DNA from: Cephalothrix spiralis
Lineage: Eukaryota > Nemertea > Palaeonemertea > Archinemertea > Cephalotrichidae
NCBI GenBank assembly: GCA_032353305.1
Contig: JAUCNG010367816.1
Coordinates: forward strand, 1 to 18,330
Length of the DNA: 18,330 bases
Direction: 5' to 3'
Shown here: piece after piece, positions 1 through 8,910 of the stretch
How positions within the stretch are numbered: the first letter of the stretch is position 1
How the letters are laid out: each line of letters starts with the position of its first letter
Translations under genes and position numbers: made by a program
Notes under the pieces: generated by a model
What the model saw: only the letters and a program-made list of their open reading frames with translations
Databases searched by the model: none
Told to the model about the DNA's origin: nothing

Positions 1-161
1 AAGTCGAGATAATAAAATTAGCTTTGTACACAAAATCACAACATTTAAGATCTATGTCCACATCATCAGACAATGTATATACGTTACTGTAAGACCAAGA
101 TGCTTAACTTTATCTTTATAGAAATGACAGTGTATATCCTGAATTATTTAAGTCTGTTGTA

Positions 162-590
162 CAGTAAAAGTTCTATCATTGAACAGTTCGATTTAGTGAA
201 CACTTTTAGCCGGTCCCAAAATTTTAGATAGGAAACCCTGTACTATTAGAGTGAACATTTAGTGAACAACGTTCATAGTGAACACTTTTTTACCCCAAAT
301 TTGAAATATTGGGAGTCCTTTATAATTAATGGCAAAATTTCCAGCAGAATTAACTTCGTCTAAAATCTATGATCACAATCCTTGACCAAATTTATGGTAA
401 GAAAACTTAATGAGGCTGAAAACTATATAGACTGTACTGAAGTTTATGTGAAACATTGCACAGCAATTAACTTCTCATTGAATTATGGAAAATTTCGTTA
501 ATTTTTGGATTCGTAGCCCTGTTAAGTGAACATCCCTTCATATTGAACACTTTGGCCCAGGCCCGATTGTGTTCATTCTCCTCGCATCGC
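162..590. repeat. Degraded pogo/Tigger-like transposon end with GTGAACA repeats
   Basis: After a TA at 160-161 the sequence begins CAGTAAAAGTTCTATCATTG, which resembles pogo/Tigger terminal repeats. Repeated GTGAACACTTTT-like words follow (about 197, 251, 265, 281, 526 and 544). A paired right terminus is not clear, so the extent is a guess. No transposase reading frame is present. Confidence 0.35.
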
Positions 591-678
591 TGTTGAATTT
601 TGTTTACCTACAATTTCAACTAGCTCTGCATTCAATAGCTATATATGATGGCTGATCCTATTTTCATTCCAAATCCCG

Positions 679-1026
679 ACGTCCTTTCTCAAAAGTGTGA
701 TTCTCGGATTTGTGATTTTTCATGACATTTTAATTCTTTTTTAAATACTATTCACAAAAAAACTATTCAAAATTTACATGCACCGGAAATATTCCAGATT
801 GATTTTAGAGTTCTTGAAAATAAGATTCTCTCGATTAAGGGTGGGGAAAATGACACAAGAGCTAGTTCTTCGGGAAAATCATCGTAGCTCTCTTAGTTAT
901 TAACCAATCTGCACCAAATCTGTTTTATTCGGGAGAGTAGACCATGTTTTCCAATAGGTATTTTTTGCAATTATTAAACAATATGACGTCCTCTGGCTGT
1001 TTTCCATAATATTGAGACACACTGTA
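679..1026 (+). mobile_element. Family T MITE fragment, 5'-truncated (copy A)
   Basis: This segment shares long stretches with the right half of 6601-7392, including ACGTCCTTTC, GATTCTCGGA, ATATTCCAGATT, CATTCTCTCGAT-like words and GTAGCTC, and it ends GAGACACACTGTA like that copy. The left half of the element is missing. Unlike copy B it retains ATATGACGTCCTCTGGCTG near the end, which copy C also has. No TA follows the terminus. Confidence 0.8.
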
Positions 1027-1559
1027 CATGAAAATTAAAAATATTTATGAATTATTTCACCTGAAAAATTAAAACAAATTCAATTCCAATTCATTTTTTT
1101 GCAATGTCAGCAAAATTGGTTTGTTCACCAGATGTGACATAATATAACACTTTTAATTTTTATGAATTATGATAATATATTGTATTTGACAGGTGCTTTT
1201 AGTGGCTTAATGAACGCCATAAATGATATGGTAAAGTCATTTAGAATCAATATATGCAAGCAAGCAGTAAAAGCTTTATTGTTTAATTGAATTCAAAAAG
1301 TTTAAATTGCATTAATATTGTATGTATGTTTTATTTGATCTATTATTTTACAGTCAAAAGCACGGTATATAATAATATTTGGATTTACAAGTACAGATCA
1401 TAAAAAATAGATACAGGAGGAGATACATAGGCTAGTGTTAACTTGTAGTTTTATTATACAACGTTGAATATTGCTGTATCTTTGGTTGAAAACGCCTATA
1501 TGATCAATTTTTGGAAAATTAATAAACTTAGACAATCGGTAAGGATACATCAAAACAAG
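1027..1559. other. AT-rich region upstream of the ZNF706-like gene
   Basis: No convincing coding exon is seen. Short open frames here have no recognisable motif. The upstream exon and promoter of the ZNF706-like gene probably lie in or near this stretch; GTAAGG at 1539 is a candidate 5'UTR donor. Confidence 0.5.
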
Positions 1560-1627
1560 GTCTACGGTCTTACAATTCCATTGTCTACGGATCAACAATT
1601 CAATTGTCTACGGTCTAACATTCCATT
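1560..1627 (+). repeat. Three tandem 23-bp repeats
   Basis: Three units begin at 1560, 1583 and 1606, each starting GTCTACGG and continuing with (T/A)C(T/A)(T/A)ACAATTC-type sequence. The last unit is one base shorter. They lie about 115 bp upstream of the ZNF706-like ATG, inside the inferred 5'UTR intron. Confidence 0.8.
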
Positions 1628-1741
1628 CACTGCTGTTTATTCATGCAGTTTCGGATATGAGTCAAGATGCTTAGACTGGACATTGTTCTCATGGAAGTAG
1701 CTTGTATAAGTGTTACCTTTTTCGTTGCAGTTGTTTATAAC

Positions 1742-3407
1742 ATGGCTCGAGGAAAGCAAAAGATTCAGTCTCAAGAAAAAAATGCCGAAAGACAGGCCAA
1801 ATTGAAAAAAGCACAAGGAACTGATTCTAGAAAAACTGCTGCAGTGGCTCTTATTTTCAGCTGTGCTGTTTGTAAGGTTAGTATAATAAATTATTAATAG
1901 CTGATTTTTGTTCTATTTATTAATGCTTATAAGTTTCAAATTAGCATCGGTAGTTTATTACAAAAATAATATCTATCATAACTTTAATTATTTTTTACTA
2001 CACAATTGGACGGTTAAATTGGTACGTCGAAGTAAAAACCCATATTTCGCCCCCGCGTAAAAACCCGGAAGATGGACTCCAACCCCATTGACCCTTATAT
2101 TTTCTAAAGCTTAGGGAAAGTAAGTTTTGCACAAGATATTTAAATTTTCATGACGTAATTTTTCAGCCCCCTAGCGGCGAAAAACTGATTTTCTCCCTAT
2201 CAGTTCAGCAACATTGGTTAAAGTTACAATAAAACGGATTGCATATTTGAAATCCACAATTTTAACATAATTAACATGGGTAGTTAGTTATCAAAAAAAA
2301 ATTGCGTCATTATTGCGTTATGACGTCATCATTATTTGTTAACATACTTAAAATGACGTCATAACGCAATAATTACGCAAAAAATTTAAAACTAACCACC
2401 CATGTTAATTATGTTAACATTGTGGATTTCAAATATGCAATCTATTTTATTGTAACTTTAGTCAATTTTGCTGTACAGATAGAGAGAAAAACAGTTTTTC
2501 GCCGCTAGGGGGCTGAAAAATGACGTCATGAAAATTAAAATATGATTTGCAAAACTTACTTTCCCTAAGCTTTCAGAAAATATAAGGGTCAATGGGGTTG
2601 GGATCCATCTTCCGGGTTTTTACGCGGGGGGCCGAAATATGGGTTTTTACTTCGACGTACCAATTTAACCGTCCAATTGTGTATACCGGTATACTTTTTG
2701 GTTACAGTAATAGTTTATCCAAAAAACCAGCAACATAATAGATTATTTAAAATTAAATTATTCAAATTGGTATAAAAATTCGAAAAGTTTTATTATATTA
2801 TCAATCTTATTTGATTATGAAAACATTTTATCAAATTATTTAATATTATAGAATTGTATTAATATTAACAAATTAATCACAATTTTATTATTATTATTAA
2901 AAATCGTATTTAATTACTTTACGATGACGTCACATCCTGGGATTTAACTCGAAATTTTCACGAATTTGCTCTTTTCATATTTGGATGTTATGATTATTGG
3001 TTAATTACCAGACGAATTTTTGGTCGATTTTAAGCTAATTAGTAATATTTACCTATACCGATGAAATAGTGGTATGTCACCAAGTTGCACACAAAATAAT
3101 ATATGTTTTTGTGGTTCATACAGGGATCCCACTGGTCCTGGAAATCCTTGAAACCCTGGAAAAAAATTTCACTCCTGGAAATCCTTGAAAAGTCCAGGAA
3201 ATATTTAAAAAGTCCTGGAAAAAAGACATATTCAATATTTTAACGCTTTTTATTTAAATTTCTTAAAATCGCGATATGACCCGAACAGTAATTATTAGTT
3301 TTCCTTTTCCGTTTCAGTCACAAATGCCTGATCCAAAAACATATAAACAACATTTTGAAAATAAACATCCAAAATCTGATTTACCGCCTGAGCTAAAAGA
3401 TGTATAA
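1742..3407 (+). CDS. ZNF706: ZNF706-like small C2H2 zinc-finger protein, two exons
   Basis: The coding exons are 1742-1876 and 3318-3407, giving 45 + 29 = 74 codons; human ZNF706 is 76 aa. The first exon opens with MARGKQKIQSQEKNAERQAK, the SERF/4F5-type basic disordered segment. It ends in CAVCK, and the second exon continues with SQMPDPKTYKQHFENKHPKS and closes DLPPELKDV before TAA. The zinc ligands are C41, C44, H57 and H62 (CX2C-X12-HX4H), so the intron falls inside the finger. Splice signals are AAG|GTTAGT at the donor and a pyrimidine-rich tract ending TTTCAG at 3317; the junction is phase 0. An acceptor TTCGTTGCAG at 1721-1730, just before the ATG, implies a 5'UTR intron; GTAAGG at 1539 is one possible donor for it. 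In vertebrates the family has been linked to repression of Klf4 during exit from pluripotency and to modulation of amyloid aggregation; its role here is not known. The intron carries a complete MITE. A polyadenylation-like AATAAA lies at 4267. Confidence 0.95.
2001..2681. mobile_element. 681-bp fold-back MITE, TA target duplication
   Basis: The two halves are near-complete reverse complements. The element starts CACAATTGGACGGTTAAATT and ends with the complement, AATTTAACCGTCCAATTGTG. Arms run about 320 bp each (GGTACGTCGAAGTAAAAACC, then CCGGAAGATGGA and CCCCCTAGCGGCGAAAAACT, are mirrored at 2480-2660) around a short loop near 2335-2345. TA dinucleotides flank both ends (1999-2000 and 2682-2683), as for Tc1/mariner-superfamily elements. 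There is no coding capacity. It sits inside the ZNF706-like intron and, if transcribed, would form a long hairpin. Confidence 0.93.
3120..3235. repeat. CAG-starting hAT-like end with TCCTGGAAA repeats
   Basis: The stretch begins CAGGGATCCCACTGGTCCTG and is followed by four or five degenerate copies of TCCTGGAAATCCTTGAAA in both orientations. This is the layout of terminal and subterminal transposase sites in hAT-type elements. The opposite end is not identified. It lies in the ZNF706-like intron, about 80 bp before the second exon. Confidence 0.45.
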
Positions 3408-3618
3408 TTAAGTAAGTATATGATATTGATTGTGAAATTTCCCACCAAAATGTAAGTTAGGCTAGTCTGGCTAGAGACGGCAGAACTGATGTTAGTGCAC
3501 ATATATCTGATTTTTATTTGCTCATGCGTTAGCCCTGTTATTGCTCAAAACTTAAAACCTCTACCTTGAGGGGTCAACTTTGCGCAAATTCAGCATAATC
3601 CAGTGTTTCGTTATTGTT
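3408..3618. other. 3' flank of the ZNF706-like gene
   Basis: This is the probable 3'UTR. It is AT-rich with no motif of note and no close AATAAA. Confidence 0.4.
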
Positions 3619-3909
3619 CTATTCTGAAGCACTTAGTCTGTACTCGTAATTGTTGTGTCCTGCTCCATTTGTGTCAATATTTACGTGCTGGAGCCTGGAG
3701 GAAATACATTCTTTTTTAAGGTAGAAGCAAGTTTCAGATATACGTACGTATGAATTGCCCCAAATGAGCGTTTTCATAGACACCGTCCCAGTCAAACAAA
3801 CATCATACCGAAGCGTTACATCTTGCTGCACTGCATCCGCCACCTTTAGGAAAGTTTCTGAATTCTGATAAGTCTTATGGCCCTGAATTCTCATCAGGTC
3901 AATATTCGT
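3619..3909 (-). other. Unidentified open frame, possible exon or gene relic
   Basis: The frame is open for 97 codons to a TAG, with a first Met at 3894 giving 91 aa. Composition is clearly less AT-rich than the flanks and codons are varied. The peptide includes DAVQQDVTLRYDVCLTGTVS and SRLQHVNIDTNGAGHNNYEY. I do not recognise a family. An acceptor-like AAAG precedes it. It could be a terminal exon, a pseudogene piece or chance. Confidence 0.3.
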
Positions 3910-4908
3910 CTTTCAATATTTTCCCTCTTTTGTTTACTCACGTCATATACTTACATCAGCTTACATGTATTACAAATTAACTTGGCAAAATCAAATGATC
4001 TCTTTATGTAGCACATTGTCTTGTCTAGAGTTTATTGTGTTTTCAATTTACCTCTAATTAATAATTCTCAGATATTGATTGTCTCATAAGCTGGGCTAAT
4101 CGTTAGTGAAAAAATTCTATTAAAAAAAATTCTGTAGATCCTCGACTAGATTATGTTGGATCAAGAAATTAGGGGGAAAACCTTCAAATTAATTTAAGAG
4201 TAACTTTTGATTTATACGTTAGTTTCTTCTACATCAAATATAAAGATACTTTAGCCTAAATGTCTAAATAAAATAGAACCGAAATTTTCTGTTTAAAATT
4301 CTATCTTCATAGTACGAGGTGGCCACTAATCTAGAAATCAGGGCAAAATCATGAAAACATTTGGGTTTATAAAGTCGGGGAATTGTCAAATTTTGAAAAG
4401 TAGGGGGAAATATTGCAGATAATTAGTTCTCTACAAATTATTTGTCGTGAAATACATTTTCATGACAAAATATATGTCTCAAAAGCAATTTCATGGCAAA
4501 TTAGTTGTCGCCTGGTCAGGGAATTTTTTTGAAATGGTCAGGGAAAAGTCAGGGAATTTTAAAATTCTAAAAAAGTGGTCATCCTGTAAGTTTATTTTAG
4601 TTCAAAATAATTAATGGAGTGCGTAGGGACTGGACCCTCGTTATGCACTTTGATACTGTATATGACCCCTCGTGAGTCGTGATCCATGAGTCTTAATACG
4701 TTCACTTATTCACGTATCAATATCATGAGTTGATTATATGTGTATATAATTCGTTTGTATTTGTCAAATCTTATCACTATTAGGCATACAAAATTTGTTA
4801 TCTTGTTGACAATTCCATATAGTTACCTGGATAGTATAACGGTTCTATAGAGCATGTTTGTCTATAATTTTTATGTGCATGCATGAACGAAAAAATTAAG
4901 ACACTAAG
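3910..4908. other. Intergenic DNA with one MITE-like stretch
   Basis: No exon is recognised. A candidate repeat occupies 4316-4586, listed separately. The final 150 bases are the presumed promoter and 5'UTR of the alpha-kinase gene, with TATATAAT at 4743. Confidence 0.45.
4316..4586. repeat. MITE-like element with GTCAGGGAA subterminal repeats
   Basis: The left edge AGGTGGCCACTAATCTAGAA and the inverse of the right edge, AGGATGACCACTTTTTTAGA, form an imperfect terminal inverted repeat. Inside the right edge are repeated GGTCAGGGAA and AGTCAGGGAA words, with a related ATCAGGGCAAAATCATG at the left. No matching target duplication is found. It has no coding content. Confidence 0.5.
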
Positions 4909-6336
4909 ATGGGGAATAAAGCAACGAAAGGGATAACGATTGATGGATCTAAAGTGGAGTTCTATGGGGATATGATAGGGGAAGGTAAACGCCGTGTACT
5001 AGTGAACGGAAAATACAAAGGTGGTCCGAAAAATGGAGAGATATGTGTGGGGAAGTTTTTTAAACCGGATTATTCAAAATGTCAACCGGATATTGAGTTG
5101 ATCGGCATTGTTGAAGATTTTGTGCTAAGTTTTAATCTTGAGGTTCAGGAAAAGAAAATAGAGGACGCTAAAATCGTCTTTACGAAGACTCAAAATGCAT
5201 TTGTAACTTATCCGAAAATTGTTCAGAAAATTTGTGGTGGGTTTCCCAGTGGAAAGTATTGCGTTACCGTAGAGAAAGACATGACAACAAACTTTATTAA
5301 GTTTAACAGTAATTCAGGATGGAGTACCGGAAATTGTAAAGTTCCGAATGCATTTTCACATTTTACTTTCCACCATTCAAAAGGCGATTTGTTAATTTGT
5401 GACATTCAGGGGGTGTATGATGAACATTTTGAGATTTCTAACCCCGCGATCCATTCAAATGGGCGCAAATTTGGAGATAAAGATTTAGGATTTTATGGGA
5501 TGATGTTGTTTTTTCGTAATCATGAATGTAATGATATTTGCAAAAACTTTGATAAGCCTAAAGACAGAAATTTTGGATACAAACGCAACTTTGCTGATAG
5601 GCATTCTCGCGATGTGGCTGAGAATACTTATTATGCTCCAGCTCTTAATTGGGATATGTTAGCAAAAAATAGGAATGAAAATTTTACTGATTTTAAAAGT
5701 GAATATGACATTTTGAAGTCTATAGAGGCGACCCCAGAAACAACAGCGTCGCTGAGATCGGTATCGATCGGTGGGTCGATTTCTTCGCTAGTCTATTTTG
5801 CTTCAACATTTGAATATAATGATAAGAAAGATGCAGCTACTGAATTTGAGGATGATAAAGATGCAGATGAGGATAAAGATAAAGAAGAGAAGAACAAAGA
5901 AAATGGGAAATTAAAGAAGAAGTTGAGCAAAAAGGAGAAGAAGCAGAAAAGAAACAGTAAGCTTGTAGAAGATAAACAAGACGATGAGGGAGAGAAAGAT
6001 GGTGAAGGAGAAAGTGATAAGAAAGATGAAGTTGAAAAAGATGCAGAGAAAAGTGAGCAAGATGAAAAGGTACCTTTAGAAAATGGCGAATCAAAGGAGA
6101 ATGGAACGGAAGTAAAGAGACGGGATCCGGAAAAGGTCGAGAAAGTGAAAAAGAGGCGTAGCTTCCGGTTATCATTCAAGAGGAAGAGCCAAATTATTGA
6201 TGATGAACAACCGATAGAGGACGTGAAGGTCGATGAGCCAGAAATAGAGAAAAAAGAAGAAAATTTCAAAGAAAATTTTGAAAATGAGCCCCGCCCGCGG
6301 CCCCAGAGTTTTATCATGTATGTCAGTAATGTCTGA
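4909..6336 (+). CDS. Alpha-kinase with N-myristoylation motif and basic MARCKS-like patch, single exon
   Basis: A 475-aa atypical serine/threonine kinase of the alpha-kinase family (eEF2K/MHCK/TRPM7-kinase type). The start is bounded by an in-frame TAA at 4897. The domain spans roughly residues 12-225: the ATP-lysine is probably K49 in CVGKFF, FIKFNSNSGW (129-138) is the KxNxNxG segment, and AFSHFTF (148-154) and DIQG (165-168) follow. GDKDLGFYG (189-197) stands for the usual GxxNLGxxG loop with Asp in place of Asn. H205, C207 and C211 (HxCxxxC), probably with H151, form the structural zinc site. MGNKATK fits the N-myristoyltransferase consensus (Gly2, Thr6). Residues 303-460 are Lys/Glu/Asp-rich low complexity, with a polybasic stretch at 335-351 and a Ser/Phe/Arg patch KKRRSFRLSFKRKS at 414-427. 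There are no introns, so it may be a retrocopy, but the frame is intact. A TATATAAT at 4743 could be a promoter element. The substrate is unknown. Confidence 0.92.
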   Translation: MGNKATKGITIDGSKVEFYGDMIGEGKRRVLVNGKYKGGPKNGEICVGKFFKPDYSKCQPDIELIGIVEDFVLSFNLEVQEKKIEDAKIVFTKTQNAFVTYPKIVQKICGGFPSGKYCVTVEKDMTTNFIKFNSNSGWSTGNCKVPNAFSHFTFHHSKGDLLICDIQGVYDEHFEISNPAIHSNGRKFGDKDLGFYGMMLFFRNHECNDICKNFDKPKDRNFGYKRNFADRHSRDVAENTYYAPALNWDMLAKNRNENFTDFKSEYDILKSIEATPETTASLRSVSIGGSISSLVYFASTFEYNDKKDAATEFEDDKDADEDKDKEEKNKENGKLKKKLSKKEKKQKRNSKLVEDKQDDEGEKDGEGESDKKDEVEKDAEKSEQDEKVPLENGESKENGTEVKRRDPEKVEKVKKRRSFRLSFKRKSQIIDDEQPIEDVKVDEPEIEKKEENFKENFENEPRPRPQSFIMYVSNV

Positions 6337-6600
6337 GTTATTGTGTGAAGAGGTAATATCATTTAGTAGTTTAGACTTGTATGTTTGTTTTATCTGACCT
6401 AGCATAAATTAGAGAGCATGTGTTATTTACATAGAATGATTTGATATCGTAAGCTATATAATTGTGACTTTATTGATATTTATTGATTGATGATTTATCT
6501 ACAATATAAGAGGGGCTAGTTCGTGATCAGAAATTCAAATATACTCATTTGATATAATTTTAGTGTTCAAAAAGTACAAAATTTGTTCACCTTCTCGATA
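6337..6600. other. 3' flank of the alpha-kinase gene
   Basis: AT-rich, presumably 3'UTR. No AATAAA is evident before the adjacent transposon; the first clear one (6724) lies inside that element. Confidence 0.4.
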
Positions 6601-7392
6601 TACAGGGTGTCCCAATATTATTGAAAAAGTCAGGTGACGTAATATTGTGACTTAATTATGAATTGACCATATCGCTGCTAGTGATCACTAGAGAGATCAA
6701 GGTCGGTCTTCTCTTTCAATTAAAATAAATTAGGAGCAAATCTGTCTTAAGAGCAACTGAGGTACATAAATTTCCCCAAAAGACTAAAAAGTTAAGATTT
6801 TCCAAAATAAACGTCCTTTCCCAAAAATTTGATTCTCGGAAATGTGATTTTTCATGACTTTTTAATTTTTAAAAATTTCTCATTCAATTTACTATTAACA
6901 GTTTGTTTTATTAAAAATTTAAATGCTCTGAAAATATTCCAGATTTATTTAAGAGTGATTGAAAATAGCATTCTCTCGATTTAGTATGGGATTTAGGGTG
7001 GGGGAAATGAAACCAGACGTTCTTCAGGAGAATTATCGTAGCTCCCTTAGTTATGAACCGATCTGTACTCTACTCTTTTTTATTCAGGAGAGAAGACCAT
7101 GTTCTCAATAGGTACGGTACAATACTTAATAGGTATCTTTTCCCATTATTAAAATATTCATAATTAAGTCACAATATTTTAATTTACTGTGACGTAATAA
7201 TAAATTTAAATCAGTTGTAAAAAAATGTAACTCGATCACCTGAAGAGGGATTTGATGCAAATCCGAAAACGTTTGTGAATAAATTTCAATAATGAATGGA
7301 GTATTTTTGTGCTGTTTCATTTGGATATTTAAAAGCCTCACGCTCTCTAAGATAAGTCACAATAGTTTTCTATAATATTTGGACACACTGTA
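6601..7392 (+). mobile_element. Family T MITE, full length (copy B)
   Basis: Ends are TACAGGGTGTCCCAATATTA and, inverted, TACAGTGTGTCCAAATATTA, with TA on both outer sides. The subterminal part is also palindromic: GACTTAATTATGAATT near 6650 is mirrored by ATTCATAATTAAGTC near 7156. It contains CTAGTGATCACTAG and lacks any transposase. Compared with copies A and C it carries an extra segment at 7177-7353. Confidence 0.85.
7177..7353. mobile_element. Possible insertion within copy B flanked by 11-bp direct repeats
   Basis: AAGTCACAATA occurs at 7166-7176 and again at 7354-7364, bracketing 177 bp that have no counterpart in copies A and C, which run directly toward the terminus. This could be an inserted element with target duplication or a local duplication. 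Clear terminal inverted repeats are not seen. Confidence 0.4.
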
Positions 7393-8760
7393 TAATGGGA
7401 TTCATAATGGCAATGTCTCATGAGACATTGATTATACATGTAGTATTTAATCATGAAATGTTCGTAATATGGCCCTGCATGTACTAACTAGTTCCAATGC
7501 AATTATCCTTTCACTAGTACAGCTGTTCACTAGACATGTTCATGTAGTACTGTTAACTAAATTTTCAGCTGAACATATGATTACTTTAAGAGAATTTTAT
7601 TAATATCAAACAAATCATTAAGGGCTAGATGACTGTCGGGAAATTAAGTACTGGTACTTCTTAATGTAAATTATTTCTTAATTTTAAAAATATATTTAAT
7701 TTACCGGTACTTCTGTTATGTACATGCAAAGGATTGATTTCAAACCGAGGGCAGATCACTCCCATTATGGGTGTAGATTGTACAACTGGGTAGTAAATAT
7801 AATAATTGATGATGATAAGTTGTATTAGCTGTATTACATACTAATTATTAATCTTATTAATGATAAATAGTTAATATAATAATAATCAGTAATTGTTTGT
7901 ATAGTGATAAACGTATAAACCCAAAGTGATTTGCCCTTTGGTCAGCCAGTAGTGGAGAATTAACCCCGATAAATCCTTGTTAATTTAATTATGTCTTCTG
8001 ATGTTATCTTTTAAGCTGCAAAAAATTACCTACTTGATCCTAATAATTATTTTATATATTTACTTATTTTTACATTTATTTACCTTCTTTATCTTATGTT
8101 CAATATCACCATTTCTTTATTGTTAAGGAAAAAATTATTTCCTTGGTTAAAGAAATTTTATTAGTCATGGGATAGTAGAAAATTAAAGTCGAATTTTTCG
8201 GTTAAACCAGGGGGCCTGTGTATGTGAAACTCGGTGTTGTGCGGTGGTTAGAGGTGTCAAAATCTAGGTTGAAGATTGTTGGATGTTCGTATAGGCCGAT
8301 CCATAAATCTTACACTGTTTTTTTTATAAATTATCGGGTTGGTGGGACCCAATTGTGGAATGAGATGATTCATAAAAACAAAGGGTGGGTAACAGGGTAA
8401 GTCTTGAGATTCATGATCCATAAAAGATACGGGTAGCCCAAGGGTGTGTGGGTGAGTATTTTAAGATAGCTAGTTCAATATATCCTCCTGATCAGCATTA
8501 CCCCGCTACTGACAATATTCAACCATTTATAGAATAAATAGAATACTTTTTCTAAAATTGTGTTTTGTTTTTATTTACAGACATGTCGACAACTCCATAA
8601 TATATTTCAAGTCCTGGTGCGTGAATTCAAAGTTGTTTTATAAGATCCAGTTTCTTATTATGTCTATTAACTTCATCCTTGTATATTCTGTATATCAACA
8701 CATAAGCTTTTAACACAGCTACACTGCTTAAATATTGCTTATTAAAACAGTTGTATTAGT
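7393..8760. other. AT-rich gene-free stretch with a degenerate tRNA-like motif
   Basis: No exon is recognised. A 20-bp perfect palindrome with half-site CAATGTCTCA is at 7411-7430. Around 8225-8310 the sequence TTGTGCGGTGGTTAGAGG followed by GATGTTCGTATAGG resembles a decayed tRNA-derived SINE head, too weak to call alone. The rest is simple AT-rich DNA. Confidence 0.35.
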
Positions 8761-8910
8761 CATTTTTTATTGATTTGTCAACGGACCAGTTTTACAAAAT
8801 CCCGTCAATGGCAAAAAAAATTGAATTTCTGAAGTATCCTAAAAAAATATAATTTTTATTTTTCGAGAAGTTTTTTCGGCGGGGTCCGTAAACTTAAATC
8901 AATAAAAATG
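8761..8910. mobile_element. 150-bp MITE, related to the TTTACGGAC family
   Basis: The ends CATTTTTTATTGATTT and AAATCAATAAAAATG are inverted repeats. Inside the right end, CGGCGGGGTCCGTAAAC matches 16 of 17 bases of the inverse of GTTTACGGACACCGCCG in the 16235-16611 element, so this is a diverged relative. It is non-coding. Confidence 0.7.

Noticed and set aside
1464-1700. 78-codon plus-strand frame upstream of the ZNF706-like gene
   Set aside because: It runs through the 23-bp repeats and the presumed 5'UTR intron and has no motif.
5793-6362. 189-codon minus-strand frame opposite the alpha-kinase tail
   Set aside because: It is the antisense shadow of the Lys/Glu-rich tail; its Ser/Phe-rich content follows from GAA/AAG codons read backward.
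8218-8400. 60-codon plus-strand frame
   Set aside because: It has no ATG at its stated start and no motif; the region more resembles a decayed tRNA-derived repeat.
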